A DNA stretch of 64,000 nucleotides from Verrucomicrobiales bacterium. Lineage in GTDB: Bacteria > Verrucomicrobiota > Verrucomicrobiia > Verrucomicrobiales > DEV007. The stretch spans positions 1 to 64,000 of the forward strand of contig JAOFDG010000003.1 of NCBI GenBank assembly GCA_028033615.1, written 5' to 3'. The translations under genes and the position numbers were made by a program. The stretch's first letter is position 1. Each line of letters begins with the position of its first letter. The notes under the pieces were generated by a model, which did no database searches, was not told the DNA's origin, and worked only from the letters and a program-made list of their open reading frames with translations. This document shows, one piece after another, positions 8,476-17,092 of this stretch.

Positions 8476-8772
8476 TTAATTGATGCTTTCTGAGTCATAA
8501 ACTAGAACCTTTTCCCACATATCCTTGCAAATATTTACAAACTCTTTATGAGCTGAGTGTTTTTGATATGAATCATGATTCTCAACGTTAAGGAAATTTA
8601 GGGATAGATGATAAGCAAAGCTTTTATCGGTAACTTCCCTACAAGGAGTCGGTGCATTTTTGCCCAATGAACCTGACTCTACGATGTCAATTTCAGTTAG
8701 TTTTAATGCCAGTGTTTCAAAAACTTGTAGTTTTTGATTTTCCTTCATCCAGAAATATACATTATGGGTCAT
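8476..8772 (-). CDS. Dabb-family (stress-responsive A/B barrel) protein
   Basis: This 98-residue single-domain protein starts MTHNVYFWMK, the usual first beta-strand of Dabb ferredoxin-like barrels. It carries the conserved NHDSYQKHSAHKEFV segment near its C-terminus. Such proteins dimerise; some act in stress response or polyketide/terpenoid cyclisation, but most bacterial members have no known substrate. It lies tail to tail with pgeF and head to head with ispE. Confidence 0.8.
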   Translation of the reverse strand: MTHNVYFWMKENQKLQVFETLALKLTEIDIVESGSLGKNAPTPCREVTDKSFAYHLSLNFLNVENHDSYQKHSAHKEFVNICKDMWEKVLVYDSESIN

Positions 8773-8815
8773 TTTGTTTTGGGTTATACTGATTTTGATT
8801 TAATTATTATAAGAT

Positions 8816-9667
8816 ATGAAACATTCTCAGATTGCTCCAGCCAAATTAAATTTATGGCTTAAAGTGCTTGGAAAGAGGGGTGATGGTTTTCACGATATTG
8901 AATCTTTAATTGTTCCTATCTCTGGTCTTAATGATGTATTACGATTTGATGTAAGAGAAGGGAATTCTGGTCTTAACATTAGCTGTAATTTATCTGAACT
9001 GTCTGTCGGTGAAGATAATTTAATCAGCAAGGCGGTAGCTTTAATCGAAAATGAATTGGATATTAAGATAGAGGGCTATATTGAACTGGAAAAGAATATA
9101 CCAATTGGAGCTGGTCTTGGTGGAGGGAGTGCGGACGCTGCGGCAACTCTTAGTTCATTAAATTGTATTTTTAAATCTTCACTTTCATTTAGTAAGCTTA
9201 CTAATATGGCTGCAGATTTAGGTAGTGATGTTCCGTTCTTCGTTGATTCTAAGCCATCTATTTGCAAGGGGAGAGGAGATGAGTTAATCCCTTACTTAGG
9301 AGCTCTAACTAATAAACCTATTGTTTTAATTAAGCCTCCATTCGAGGTTTCAAGCGCATGGGCTTATTCTAATTGGATTGAAGGGAATCAATTACATAAA
9401 GGGTTAGGTGATGTTCAGAGAGCAGATTGGGGTGAAGTGATTAATGATTTGGAAACGCCGGTTTTTAAGAAATTTTTGGTTTTGCCTACTATAAAAACTT
9501 GGTTTTTGGAGTGTGACGGGACTGAATTAGCGTTGATGTCAGGTTCAGGGTCAACTATGTTTGCTGTTTGCGTAGATTTACCAGCTGCTAAAAAAATTTT
9601 AAAAAAAGCACAAGAGTATTTTGGATCAAGTGTATGGACTAAGATCGTAGAGATAGAGAGGGGATAA
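8816..9667 (+). CDS. ispE: 4-diphosphocytidyl-2-C-methyl-D-erythritol kinase
   Basis: It phosphorylates CDP-methylerythritol in the MEP isoprenoid pathway. The 283-residue GHMP kinase begins APAKLNLWLKVLGKRGDGFHDIES. It has the phosphate-binding loop PIGAGLGGGSADAAAT near residues 97-112 and the C-terminal motif MSGSGSTMFAV. Its product would feed the squalene/phytoene synthase and the undecaprenyl carrier recycled by UppP, both encoded nearby. Confidence 0.95.
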   Translation: MKHSQIAPAKLNLWLKVLGKRGDGFHDIESLIVPISGLNDVLRFDVREGNSGLNISCNLSELSVGEDNLISKAVALIENELDIKIEGYIELEKNIPIGAGLGGGSADAAATLSSLNCIFKSSLSFSKLTNMAADLGSDVPFFVDSKPSICKGRGDELIPYLGALTNKPIVLIKPPFEVSSAWAYSNWIEGNQLHKGLGDVQRADWGEVINDLETPVFKKFLVLPTIKTWFLECDGTELALMSGSGSTMFAVCVDLPAAKKILKKAQEYFGSSVWTKIVEIERG

Positions 9668-9678
9668 AAAATTACAGC

Positions 9679-10335
9679 TTAGGGGCTGAGTCGTGACTTT
9701 ATCCAATTTTTATCAACTGTTTTATATAAGACCCTATCGTGAAATCGATTTTCACGCCCCTGCCAAAACTCAACTTCCTTAGGCTCCACATTAAAGCCAC
9801 CCCAAAATTCTGGATAGGGGATTTTTTCTGAACCAAATCTAGAAGCTATTTTTTCTTCTCTATCGACCATCCATTGCCTATTGGGTATTTCTGCGCTTTG
9901 AGTTGAAGCCCAAGCGCTAATTTGGTGACCTTTTGGGCGGCTGCTAAAATACTGCTTAGATGTTTTTTGCGATGTTCTTTCTGCTTTCCCCCTAATTGTT
10001 ACCTGTCGCTCAAGCTCTTTCCATAAAAAACAAAGACTCACTTTGCTGTTCTCGTTGATTTCATTGCCCTTTCGGCTTTCATAATTTGTATAGAAAACAA
10101 AACCGTTTTCGGTAATGCCTTTTAGTAAAACAGTTCTTAAGGAAGGTTGCCCTGAATCGCTTACCGTCGCTAATGACATAGCAGTTGGTTCAAGTGTTTT
10201 TAAGTCAATTGCATCTTCAAGCCAAGTTTTGAATTGCTCAATTGGGTTATATGCTAAATCATCAATTTTTAATTGTGCTTTTTTGTAAGAAATTCGCAAG
10301 TTATGAATATTGTTGATAGTCGAGTTGTCAGACAT
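9679..10335 (-). CDS. pdxH: pyridoxamine 5'-phosphate oxidase
   Basis: This FMN-dependent enzyme oxidises pyridoxine/pyridoxamine phosphate to pyridoxal phosphate. The 218-residue protein is full length. Visible motifs are PSLRTVLLKG, FVFYTNYESRKG for FMN binding, the SRPKGHQISAWAS region and the C-terminal EFWQGRENRFHDRVLY with RLSP at the end. It faces ispE tail to tail and hpt head to head. Confidence 0.96.
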   Translation of the reverse strand: MSDNSTINNIHNLRISYKKAQLKIDDLAYNPIEQFKTWLEDAIDLKTLEPTAMSLATVSDSGQPSLRTVLLKGITENGFVFYTNYESRKGNEINENSKVSLCFLWKELERQVTIRGKAERTSQKTSKQYFSSRPKGHQISAWASTQSAEIPNRQWMVDREEKIASRFGSEKIPYPEFWGGFNVEPKEVEFWQGRENRFHDRVLYKTVDKNWIKSRLSP

Positions 10336-10375
10336 TTTGAGTCAAATTGAATTTTTTGTTAAAAGAGGTATTTAG

Positions 10376-10936
10376 ATGATCGGAAAAAAATATGGGATTG
10401 AGGATTTAGATCGGGTGGTTCTTTCGCCAAACGAGATAAATAATATTTTAGAAGATATGGCCAATGAAATATCTAATGATTTTCAAAATCTTGACTTAAC
10501 AATATTGTCTATAATGAATGGTGGTTTGTTTATGAGTGTAGATCTCATACGTCTTCTCAGAGTGTCCTGCCAAATTGATTCAATTAAAGTTAATAGTTAT
10601 ATTGGTGATGTACAAAGTGAAGATGGTTTTTTTATTACTAACGATGATATGTTACTTTTGAAAAATAGAGATGTTTTGATAGTAGATGAAATTTATGATT
10701 CTGGGGTCACAATGAGAAGTGTTGTTAACAAATTGAATTTGATTCCTGGAATATCTAGTGTTCGGTCAGCAGCATTATTGATGAAAAACAGAATACGTGA
10801 AATAGAATATGTTCCAGATTATATTGGATTTAACGTTGAAGATGTTTTTATGGTTGGTTACGGGTTAGACTTTTTTGGAAATTATCGTGATTTGCCATAT
10901 ATTGGAGTTTTGAAATCAGATAAGATTTGTAAGTGA
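10376..10936 (+). CDS. hpt: hypoxanthine phosphoribosyltransferase-like protein
   Basis: This purine-salvage enzyme joins hypoxanthine or guanine to PRPP. The 186-residue PRTase fold has the pyrophosphate loop LSIMNGGLFMSVDL and the PRPP-binding motif VLIVDEIYDSGVTM near residues 102-115. A Shine-Dalgarno-like agaggt lies 7 bases before the ATG, one of the few clear ones here. The moaD-like gene follows by 7 bases and is probably co-transcribed. A broader 6-oxopurine specificity cannot be excluded. Confidence 0.87.
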   Translation: MIGKKYGIEDLDRVVLSPNEINNILEDMANEISNDFQNLDLTILSIMNGGLFMSVDLIRLLRVSCQIDSIKVNSYIGDVQSEDGFFITNDDMLLLKNRDVLIVDEIYDSGVTMRSVVNKLNLIPGISSVRSAALLMKNRIREIEYVPDYIGFNVEDVFMVGYGLDFFGNYRDLPYIGVLKSDKICK

Positions 10937-10943
10937 ATATACG

Positions 10944-11192
10944 ATGACTGTAAGAATTCTTTTTTTTTCACTTTTGGAAGATATTGTTGGTAAAAGAGAG
11001 TGTGATTTCAATCTTCCAGATGGAAAATACACTGTAAAATTAATATTAGATCAGATTTACTTAGAGTGGCCAGAATTAAAAGAATGGGATACTAAAATGC
11101 TTGTAGCTTTGGATCTCAATTATGTAGATACAGCTACCGAAGTCGTTGAGGGTCAAACATTAGCTTTAATGCCACCCTTACAAGGTGGGTGA
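10944..11192 (+). CDS. moaD: MoaD/ThiS-like sulfur carrier (molybdopterin synthase small subunit)
   Basis: This 82-residue beta-grasp protein ends MPPLQGG. The C-terminal Gly-Gly is thiocarboxylated so that it can donate sulfur to precursor Z with MoaE. The TVRILFFSLLEDIVGKRECDF start and ALMPPLQGG end fit MoaD better than ThiS. moaE is not adjacent; moeA is 3.9 kb away. Confidence 0.85.
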   Translation: MTVRILFFSLLEDIVGKRECDFNLPDGKYTVKLILDQIYLEWPELKEWDTKMLVALDLNYVDTATEVVEGQTLALMPPLQGG

Positions 11193-11245
11193 TCCTCTTT
11201 ACATTTAGGTTGCAGAGAACTAACGTGCCATCTCCCTAGAGGATC
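11191..11245 (+). promoter_or_regulatory. inverted repeat in the lepA leader
   Basis: Arms gatcctct (11191-11198) and agaggatc (11238-11245) are perfect complements 39 bases apart between moaD and lepA, followed by tttaatt. It could be a long-loop terminator for hpt-moaD or a leader structure of lepA. The assignment is tentative. Confidence 0.3.
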
Positions 11246-11288
11246 TTTAATTCAATGTCTAAATTATATTTAAAATTCAATCAGAAGT

Positions 11289-13091
11289 ATGGAAACTGAG
11301 CTGACCAGGAATTTTTCGATAATTGCACACATTGATCATGGCAAAACAACATTGTCTGATAGATTGCTAGAGTTTACTCAAACGATTTCAGAAAGAGAAA
11401 AACAAGATCAACTCCTGGACTCTATGGACCTTGAAAGGGAGAGAGGTATTACTATCAAATCGCATCCTGTCACAATGGATTATAAAGCTAAAGATGGTAA
11501 TACTTATAAACTTAATTTGCTTGATACTCCAGGGCATGTTGATTTTTCATATGAAGTCTCTAGAAGTTTGGCAGCATGTGAGGGTGCTATTTTGATTGTT
11601 GACGCTGCTCAAGGTGTTGAGGCCCAAACTGTCGCCAATTTAAACCTTGCTGTTGAGCAAGATTTAACAATTATACCAGTTGTTAATAAAATCGACCTTC
11701 CAAGCGCTGATCTGGACATGGCGCATCAGCAATTAGAAGATATTTTAGCAATTCCCTCTGAGGATGCAATTCATGCTAGTGCTAAAACGGGTGTAGGAAT
11801 TGAGGAGATCTTAGAGGCTATTATTGAGAGGATTCCTCCTCCTGAATTACCGGACGATGAAATTCTAAGAGCTTCTGTTTTTGATTCTGTTTTTGATTCA
11901 TTTAGGGGAGTTGTTTCTTATTTGCGAGTTATGTCTGGTTCTTTAGTTAGGGGTACGGCAATACGCATGATGAGTACTAATAAAAGTTACGAGGTTAAAG
12001 AAGTTGGCGTCTTTACTCCTAAGATGGAGAAAAGAAACGAACTTAAGACTGGTGATGTTGGTTACCTTATTGCTAATATGAAGACATCATCAGAGGTTAA
12101 GATTGGAGATACTGTAACGGAATCTCAGAAGCCAGCTTCTGAACCTTTGCCAGGTTTCAAGGAGATTCGCCCGATGGTTTTTTCTGGTATATACCCAGTT
12201 ACGACTGATGATTTTGAGCAACTGAAATTAGCTATGGGGAAGCTCCAGATCAATGATGCCGCATTCCAGTTTTCTGCTGAAAGCTCTGCTGCACTAGGTT
12301 TTGGTTTCAGGTGTGGGTTTTTAGGGCTTTTACATATGGAGATAATTCAGGAGCGTTTGCGAAGAGAGTTTGATATGGACGTAATTTCTACTTATCCGAG
12401 TGTAATTTATAAAGTTAATAAAACTAATGGTGATGAGATTACCGTGGATAATCCAACTTTCTTGCCTGATCCGGCTGAGATTGATAAGATTAGTGAGCCA
12501 ACTGTTAAATCGTTTATAATCACGCCAAATGAATTCATTGGTGACCTTATTCAATTAGTTATGGAGAAAAGAGGATTGATTGAGCATACTGAAACTTTAG
12601 ATTCAACTAGGGTTATGCTAACAGCAGTATTACCTCTTAATGAGATTTTGGTTGATTTTAATGACCGTATGAAAAGTATGACAAGAGGTTATGGTTCAAT
12701 GGACTATGAGCATTCTGAGTATCAAGCCGCCAAACTTGTTAAAATGGATATTCGTATTAACGAAGAGCCGGTTGACGCATTTAGCTCAATTGTGCATACT
12801 GATAAAGCTCAATCCTATGGGAGGAAGTTATGCTCAAAACTTAAAGAGGTTATACCTCAACAGTTATTTAAGGTTCCAATACAAGCAGCAGTAGGTGGAA
12901 ATATAATAGCTCGTGAAACCATTACTGCTATGAGGAAAAACGTCACGGCCAAGTGTTACGGTGGAGATATTACACGAAAGCGAAAACTTCTTGAAAAACA
13001 AAAGGAAGGAAAGAAAAAAATGAAAGCAATAGGTAAAGTTAATATTCCTCAAGAAGCTTTTATAAAAGTTCTTAAATCATCATCCAAGTAA
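11289..13091 (+). CDS. lepA: elongation factor 4 (back-translocating GTPase)
   Basis: This 600-residue translational GTPase has the standard LepA domain order. The G domain shows IAHIDHGKTTL (P-loop), GITIKS, DTPGHVDF and NKIDLP. EF-G-like domains II, III and V follow, then the LepA-specific C-terminal domain with AVGGNIIARETI and KCYGGDITRKRKLLEKQKEGKKKMK. It acts on stalled or mistranslocated ribosomes at the membrane or under stress. Its stop codon overlaps the lepB start (taatg), so the two are translationally coupled. Confidence 0.97.
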   Translation: METELTRNFSIIAHIDHGKTTLSDRLLEFTQTISEREKQDQLLDSMDLERERGITIKSHPVTMDYKAKDGNTYKLNLLDTPGHVDFSYEVSRSLAACEGAILIVDAAQGVEAQTVANLNLAVEQDLTIIPVVNKIDLPSADLDMAHQQLEDILAIPSEDAIHASAKTGVGIEEILEAIIERIPPPELPDDEILRASVFDSVFDSFRGVVSYLRVMSGSLVRGTAIRMMSTNKSYEVKEVGVFTPKMEKRNELKTGDVGYLIANMKTSSEVKIGDTVTESQKPASEPLPGFKEIRPMVFSGIYPVTTDDFEQLKLAMGKLQINDAAFQFSAESSAALGFGFRCGFLGLLHMEIIQERLRREFDMDVISTYPSVIYKVNKTNGDEITVDNPTFLPDPAEIDKISEPTVKSFIITPNEFIGDLIQLVMEKRGLIEHTETLDSTRVMLTAVLPLNEILVDFNDRMKSMTRGYGSMDYEHSEYQAAKLVKMDIRINEEPVDAFSSIVHTDKAQSYGRKLCSKLKEVIPQQLFKVPIQAAVGGNIIARETITAMRKNVTAKCYGGDITRKRKLLEKQKEGKKKMKAIGKVNIPQEAFIKVLKSSSK

Positions 13092-14290
13092 TGCTCATTT
13101 TTAAACCAAGATATCTTAAAAAAGCCAAACTTTTAAGAAAGGGAGTAGTAAAATTTTTATCTTACAAAAAAGATTTAATTTCTGAAAATCTATTCTCTGA
13201 AATCACACAAAGTTTGGAGGAATTTGATCTTGATGTAAAATCAAAGGACAAGGATAAGATTAAAGTGTCTGCCAAGACTTTGACAAGTTTATGTGAGAAA
13301 TCTGTACCTCCTCCAAGAAACCCAATAATCAGAGAGAACCTTGAGGTGATATTTGTTGCAATTATTATTGCAATTGGAATTAGATCATATTGTCTTCAGC
13401 CATTTAGAATACCCACTGGATCGATGCAGCCGACTCTTAATGGTATCATTTGTCATGTTGCTGACCAAGATGAATCGGATAATTATAATCCTGGGTTCAT
13501 AAAATCTGCATGGGAAAAATTTTCTGAAGGGCGGACATATGTTGATATTAGGATTCCTGCGGGTTCTAAAATAGAGAGGTTTGAAGAAACAACTCGTTTT
13601 AAATTTTTCACTTCTACAAAAATACATTTTCAAAACCCTGACCTTGATGCAATAAAAGTTGGAGTCCCGATGAAGAATCTTTTCCAAGAAAAGAATAGAG
13701 GGGGGCTTGGTCTTAGGTCAGCCTTAAATATTTCCAGATCTTTCAATGGTTCTAGAGAGTCAAGCAAGGAGTTTTTTGTCAATGGTCGGCATAAGGATAT
13801 TGATTACGATTTCAGGTTGCAAGGTCATTGCGACACAGGTGACCAGGTTTTAGTCAATAAGATGATATACCATTTCCGCAATCCTATGCGTGGTGAGATT
13901 TTTGTTTTTAATACTAAAGGGATTTTAGGTATTAATGGAGGCATCCAATCTCAGCATTACATTAAAAGGTTATGTGGCATTCCAGGTGACGATTTAGAAA
14001 TTAAAAGTAACGGAGGGCCTCTGTATGTTAATGGCGAGGTTGCCAAGGAAAATGGAATAGTTAAAGTATTTGAGGAATATGATGGGTACTCAATAATTAG
14101 AAAAATTAGGTCTCCTGATTATCAAGGAATAAATAAAACTTTATTGCAAAATAATGAATATTTTGCTCTTGGTGATAATAGTGATGACAGCGCTGATAGT
14201 AGAATGTGGGGGGGCGTCCCAGAGGAAAATTTATTAGGGCCTGGATTAATGGTGTATTGGCCATTAGAGCACTGGGGTTTAATGAAATAA
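13091..14290 (+). CDS. lepB: signal peptidase I with long insertion
   Basis: This membrane-bound serine protease removes signal peptides from exported proteins. One membrane segment lies at residues 84-97 or so (VIFVAIIIAIGIRS). The nucleophile is Ser111 in RIPTGSMQPTL, the general base Lys292 in YIKRLCGIPGD, and the C-terminal box is GDNSDDSADSRMWG. The gap from Ser to Lys is 181 residues against roughly 55 in E. coli LepB. A large insert (about 120-250) therefore sits in the catalytic domain, with an added 80-residue cytoplasmic N-terminus. Coupled to lepA. Confidence 0.94.
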   Translation: MLIFKPRYLKKAKLLRKGVVKFLSYKKDLISENLFSEITQSLEEFDLDVKSKDKDKIKVSAKTLTSLCEKSVPPPRNPIIRENLEVIFVAIIIAIGIRSYCLQPFRIPTGSMQPTLNGIICHVADQDESDNYNPGFIKSAWEKFSEGRTYVDIRIPAGSKIERFEETTRFKFFTSTKIHFQNPDLDAIKVGVPMKNLFQEKNRGGLGLRSALNISRSFNGSRESSKEFFVNGRHKDIDYDFRLQGHCDTGDQVLVNKMIYHFRNPMRGEIFVFNTKGILGINGGIQSQHYIKRLCGIPGDDLEIKSNGGPLYVNGEVAKENGIVKVFEEYDGYSIIRKIRSPDYQGINKTLLQNNEYFALGDNSDDSADSRMWGGVPEENLLGPGLMVYWPLEHWGLMK

Positions 14291-14310
14291 TTTTTTGGCT
14301 TTCCTGATTA

Positions 14311-15126
14311 GTGAGTGAATTTAGTGCTGAGGAAATTACAAGAAGGTCAAAGTCAAATTTGGCTTTCGCTTTACGATGCTTATCAAAAGGAAGGAGGGGT
14401 GATATGGTCACTTTTTATGCGTTTTGCCGTATCGTTGATGATCTTGCTGATGAGCCAGATAGAATCCTTGAGGACAGAGAAAAGGAGTTGGAACTATGGA
14501 AGCGTGGTTTGAATGATGGTTTTGATAATGCTAATTTAATCCAAGTTGGTATCGAAAATTTGATATCTAAGTATAATATTGATAGAAGTCTTTTCATTCA
14601 ACTCATTGAAGGCATGGAAATGGATCTTAAGGGGGTTACCTATACAAGTTTTGAGGAGTTAAAGGCTTACTGTTACAAGGTTGCTTCTGTTGTAGGTTTA
14701 ATAAGTTTGAAAATTTTTGGTGCAAATTATGAAAATTCCAAGGACTACGCCATTAATCTTGGATATGCTTTACAATTAACTAATATAATTCGTGACTTTT
14801 CAGAGGACTATTTAATGGGAAGAATATACTTACCAGCTGATGAAATAAATAGCTTTGGGCTCAAGAGTGAATTGCTTCTTGATTCTGCAGAAACCAAGGA
14901 GTTTCAGTTAATGATGCAGTTTCAAGCAGATAGAGCTGAATCCTATTATAAACTTGCAGACCAAAGTTTAAATGATGCTGATTATAAGATTTTAAAGTCA
15001 GCTAGAAGTATGGGTAAGATATACAGAAACCTCCTTAATTTAATGAGGAAAGATGGATTTAAAGTCGCCAGTAAAAGATATCGTGTAAGTACGCTTAAGA
15101 AAATGTTCATAATGCTTAGTTCCTGA
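14311..15126 (+). CDS. squalene/phytoene synthase family protein
   Basis: This trans-isoprenyl head-to-head synthase joins two prenyl diphosphates to squalene or phytoene. The 271-residue protein has both Asp-rich motifs: DDLADEPD near residue 45 and DFSEDYLMGRIYLP in the second half. GTG is the start; a stop lies upstream in frame and no ATG gives the conserved N-terminus. It follows lepB by 20 bases. No desaturase, HpnC/HpnE or cyclase gene is adjacent, so the product cannot be decided. Confidence 0.85.
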   Translation: MSEFSAEEITRRSKSNLAFALRCLSKGRRGDMVTFYAFCRIVDDLADEPDRILEDREKELELWKRGLNDGFDNANLIQVGIENLISKYNIDRSLFIQLIEGMEMDLKGVTYTSFEELKAYCYKVASVVGLISLKIFGANYENSKDYAINLGYALQLTNIIRDFSEDYLMGRIYLPADEINSFGLKSELLLDSAETKEFQLMMQFQADRAESYYKLADQSLNDADYKILKSARSMGKIYRNLLNLMRKDGFKVASKRYRVSTLKKMFIMLSS

Positions 15127-15129
15127 TTG

Positions 15130-15657
15130 TCAATTTTGCTCGTTGGACAGCCAAACTGAAACCTCTTCTTGTATCTTATCTATTTCGTCAAGCTTTAACA
15201 CAGGGTCCCTAATAATGAAAACTTCACCACTTTTGTGGTGCTCGTAAAAGAGCATCATCGCTTTTTTCTCTTTTTTGACATCTGTTGGAAGTAATATTTT
15301 TTTTCTCTCAAGCATTACAGCTAAAATGTATCTAGCGTTTTCGCTGTTTGGATCATTTTCATCTATGAGTCTGCGGAGCATGACTTCAGCGCTCTCTTTT
15401 TCAACAACCTCTCGCGCCTTCCCATTCTCTTCTTTCTTTTCGAATGTTGACCGCCAAAAAGAAAACAGTGAAGAGGTTTCTTCGGAATGAGCGGTTCTGT
15501 CCCAAGCTTCAACACTGAAGTCAGATCGTTCGTAGAAATTAGTTTCTTGATTAAGAAATATGGCAGCATAAAAAATTTCTCCATCCTTAAATTCTTTGTT
15601 AGTTACGCTACATTGGTTGGATCTTGGTCTTATGTTCCATGAATTGCTGATTGGCAT
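15130..15657 (-). CDS. conserved hypothetical protein
   Basis: This 175-residue soluble protein has no signal peptide or membrane segment and I do not recognise the family. The N-terminal part (CSVTNKEFKDGE then YAAIFL) looks like a small beta-rich or treble-clef-like fold with a single Cys. The middle is charged and helical (RSTFEKKEENGKAREVVEKE) and the C-terminus is predicted helix. It ends the four-gene minus-strand operon after the LptF/G permease gene, with a 19-base gap. A link to envelope assembly is only by position. Confidence 0.6.
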   Translation of the reverse strand: MPISNSWNIRPRSNQCSVTNKEFKDGEIFYAAIFLNQETNFYERSDFSVEAWDRTAHSEETSSLFSFWRSTFEKKEENGKAREVVEKESAEVMLRRLIDENDPNSENARYILAVMLERKKILLPTDVKKEKKAMMLFYEHHKSGEVFIIRDPVLKLDEIDKIQEEVSVWLSNEQN

Positions 15658-15676
15658 AGTATTTTGAAAATATTTG

Positions 15677-17074
15677 TTAGCGAGTTTGTTCTAAAGGTTT
15701 TTTGATTAATTTTTTTATATATGTTTGTAAGGGTTTTATTATAGAAAGCATTTGTATTTCAATCTGCTTTTCCTTAAACCGAAAGAGAATAATTCCTGAA
15801 ACTATTAAAATTATATTTGTTGACCATGCTCCCAAAAATGGACTAATACGCATTCCTTGCCCGAGTGCTAGAAATAAATTGTTAAGCATTATCACTATGA
15901 AATATATTACTAAAGCTATGGTTCCACTTCCTTTAAGGTTACTTCTGGAATTGGTTATTCCTATTGGGCATGCAATCAGAGCTATGGCTATGCAACTAAG
16001 AGGCAAGGCCCATCTGTAGTGTAGATGAGTTTTAAATGGAGCCATTGTTTTTTGCGATTTTTCAGGATTGCGTTTTAAATGATAAATTAAGTTTATTATT
16101 CCAAGTTGGTCAGGTATTAAGCTGTCTGTATATATTTTCCAAGGTGTTTCTCTCCAATTGTTCAATTTTAAATCATTAAATGGTTCCTGCTTAATTTTTT
16201 CAGAACTATTTCCAAAACTAATACGCATTCCGTTGCGGAGAGACCAACTCTTTGCCTCTTTAGACCAATGTGCCGTTTCTGCATAATAAACTTCGGCAAT
16301 CTGTCCTTTAGTTTCTGTTTGAAAGATTTCTACATTTCTTAGTTTGCCGCTATGTAGATTTGAGGGCATCGCCCCAATGAACCAAGTTCTAGAATCTAAT
16401 TTGTTTTTATATAGCTTTGAATTGATTCTATATTCTTTGTTTTTGGCATGTTCTTCTCCCCTTATGAATGATGATAAAACTGTTTCTTTCTGAGCCTCCG
16501 CCTCTGGAGCCCATTGGTAGTTTAAGGATAATGAAATTAGTGAAATGTATATACTGATAAAAAGAATGGGTGAAAGTATTTTGAAGTAACTTTTTCCAGC
16601 CCCTTGCATAGACATTATTTCATTGCTCCTTGATAGTCTCCCGAGGCTGTAAAGAGTGGATAGAAGGATTGATATAGGTATAATTGTTACAATTATTTGA
16701 GGGGATTGGACTAAATAATATTTTAAATAACCAATGATATTTGCACCGGCACTTGCGAGGTCTGCCCCGTTGTCGCTTAGATCAATTATAAGCCATACAG
16801 CAATGAATCCTGTGAGGCAGAAAATGAAAGGAATACAAAACTCTTGAATTACATATTTGGTTAACAGTTTAGATCGGGAATAAATAATGAGCAAAAATGG
16901 TGGGCTTAAAATTAGTATTCCTGTTAAGATTCTCCAAAATAGTGAATGAGAATTAATAGATCCTATTTTGGTAGATAAGTCGGCTTTTGATAAATCAATA
17001 TTTCTTTCAAACTTAAACCAGATAAAGAAAATCACTAAGCTGATTAATGTGGTTGAGATATATTTTAATTTCAC
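15677..17074 (-). CDS. LptF/LptG-family permease (YjgP/YjgQ)
   Basis: This is an inner-membrane component of the lipopolysaccharide export bridge driven by LptB. The 465-residue protein has N-terminal hydrophobic segments, the family motif LGRLSRSNEIMSMQGAGKSYFKIL, a large periplasmic beta-jellyroll-like region around residues 200-330, then three C-terminal membrane segments. It is about 100 residues longer than E. coli LptF/G; two extra N-terminal membrane segments account for the difference. It indicates a diderm with LPS. Which of LptF or LptG it represents is not decidable alone. Confidence 0.88.
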   Translation of the reverse strand: MKLKYISTTLISLVIFFIWFKFERNIDLSKADLSTKIGSINSHSLFWRILTGILILSPPFLLIIYSRSKLLTKYVIQEFCIPFIFCLTGFIAVWLIIDLSDNGADLASAGANIIGYLKYYLVQSPQIIVTIIPISILLSTLYSLGRLSRSNEIMSMQGAGKSYFKILSPILFISIYISLISLSLNYQWAPEAEAQKETVLSSFIRGEEHAKNKEYRINSKLYKNKLDSRTWFIGAMPSNLHSGKLRNVEIFQTETKGQIAEVYYAETAHWSKEAKSWSLRNGMRISFGNSSEKIKQEPFNDLKLNNWRETPWKIYTDSLIPDQLGIINLIYHLKRNPEKSQKTMAPFKTHLHYRWALPLSCIAIALIACPIGITNSRSNLKGSGTIALVIYFIVIMLNNLFLALGQGMRISPFLGAWSTNIILIVSGIILFRFKEKQIEIQMLSIIKPLQTYIKKLIKKPLEQTR

Positions 17075-17092
17075 AATTAATATTTGTTAATT

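Noticed and set aside
15275-15490. Plus-strand ORF opposite the conserved hypothetical gene
   Set aside because: Ser/Phe-rich composition typical of an antisense shadow; the minus-strand frame fits the operon.
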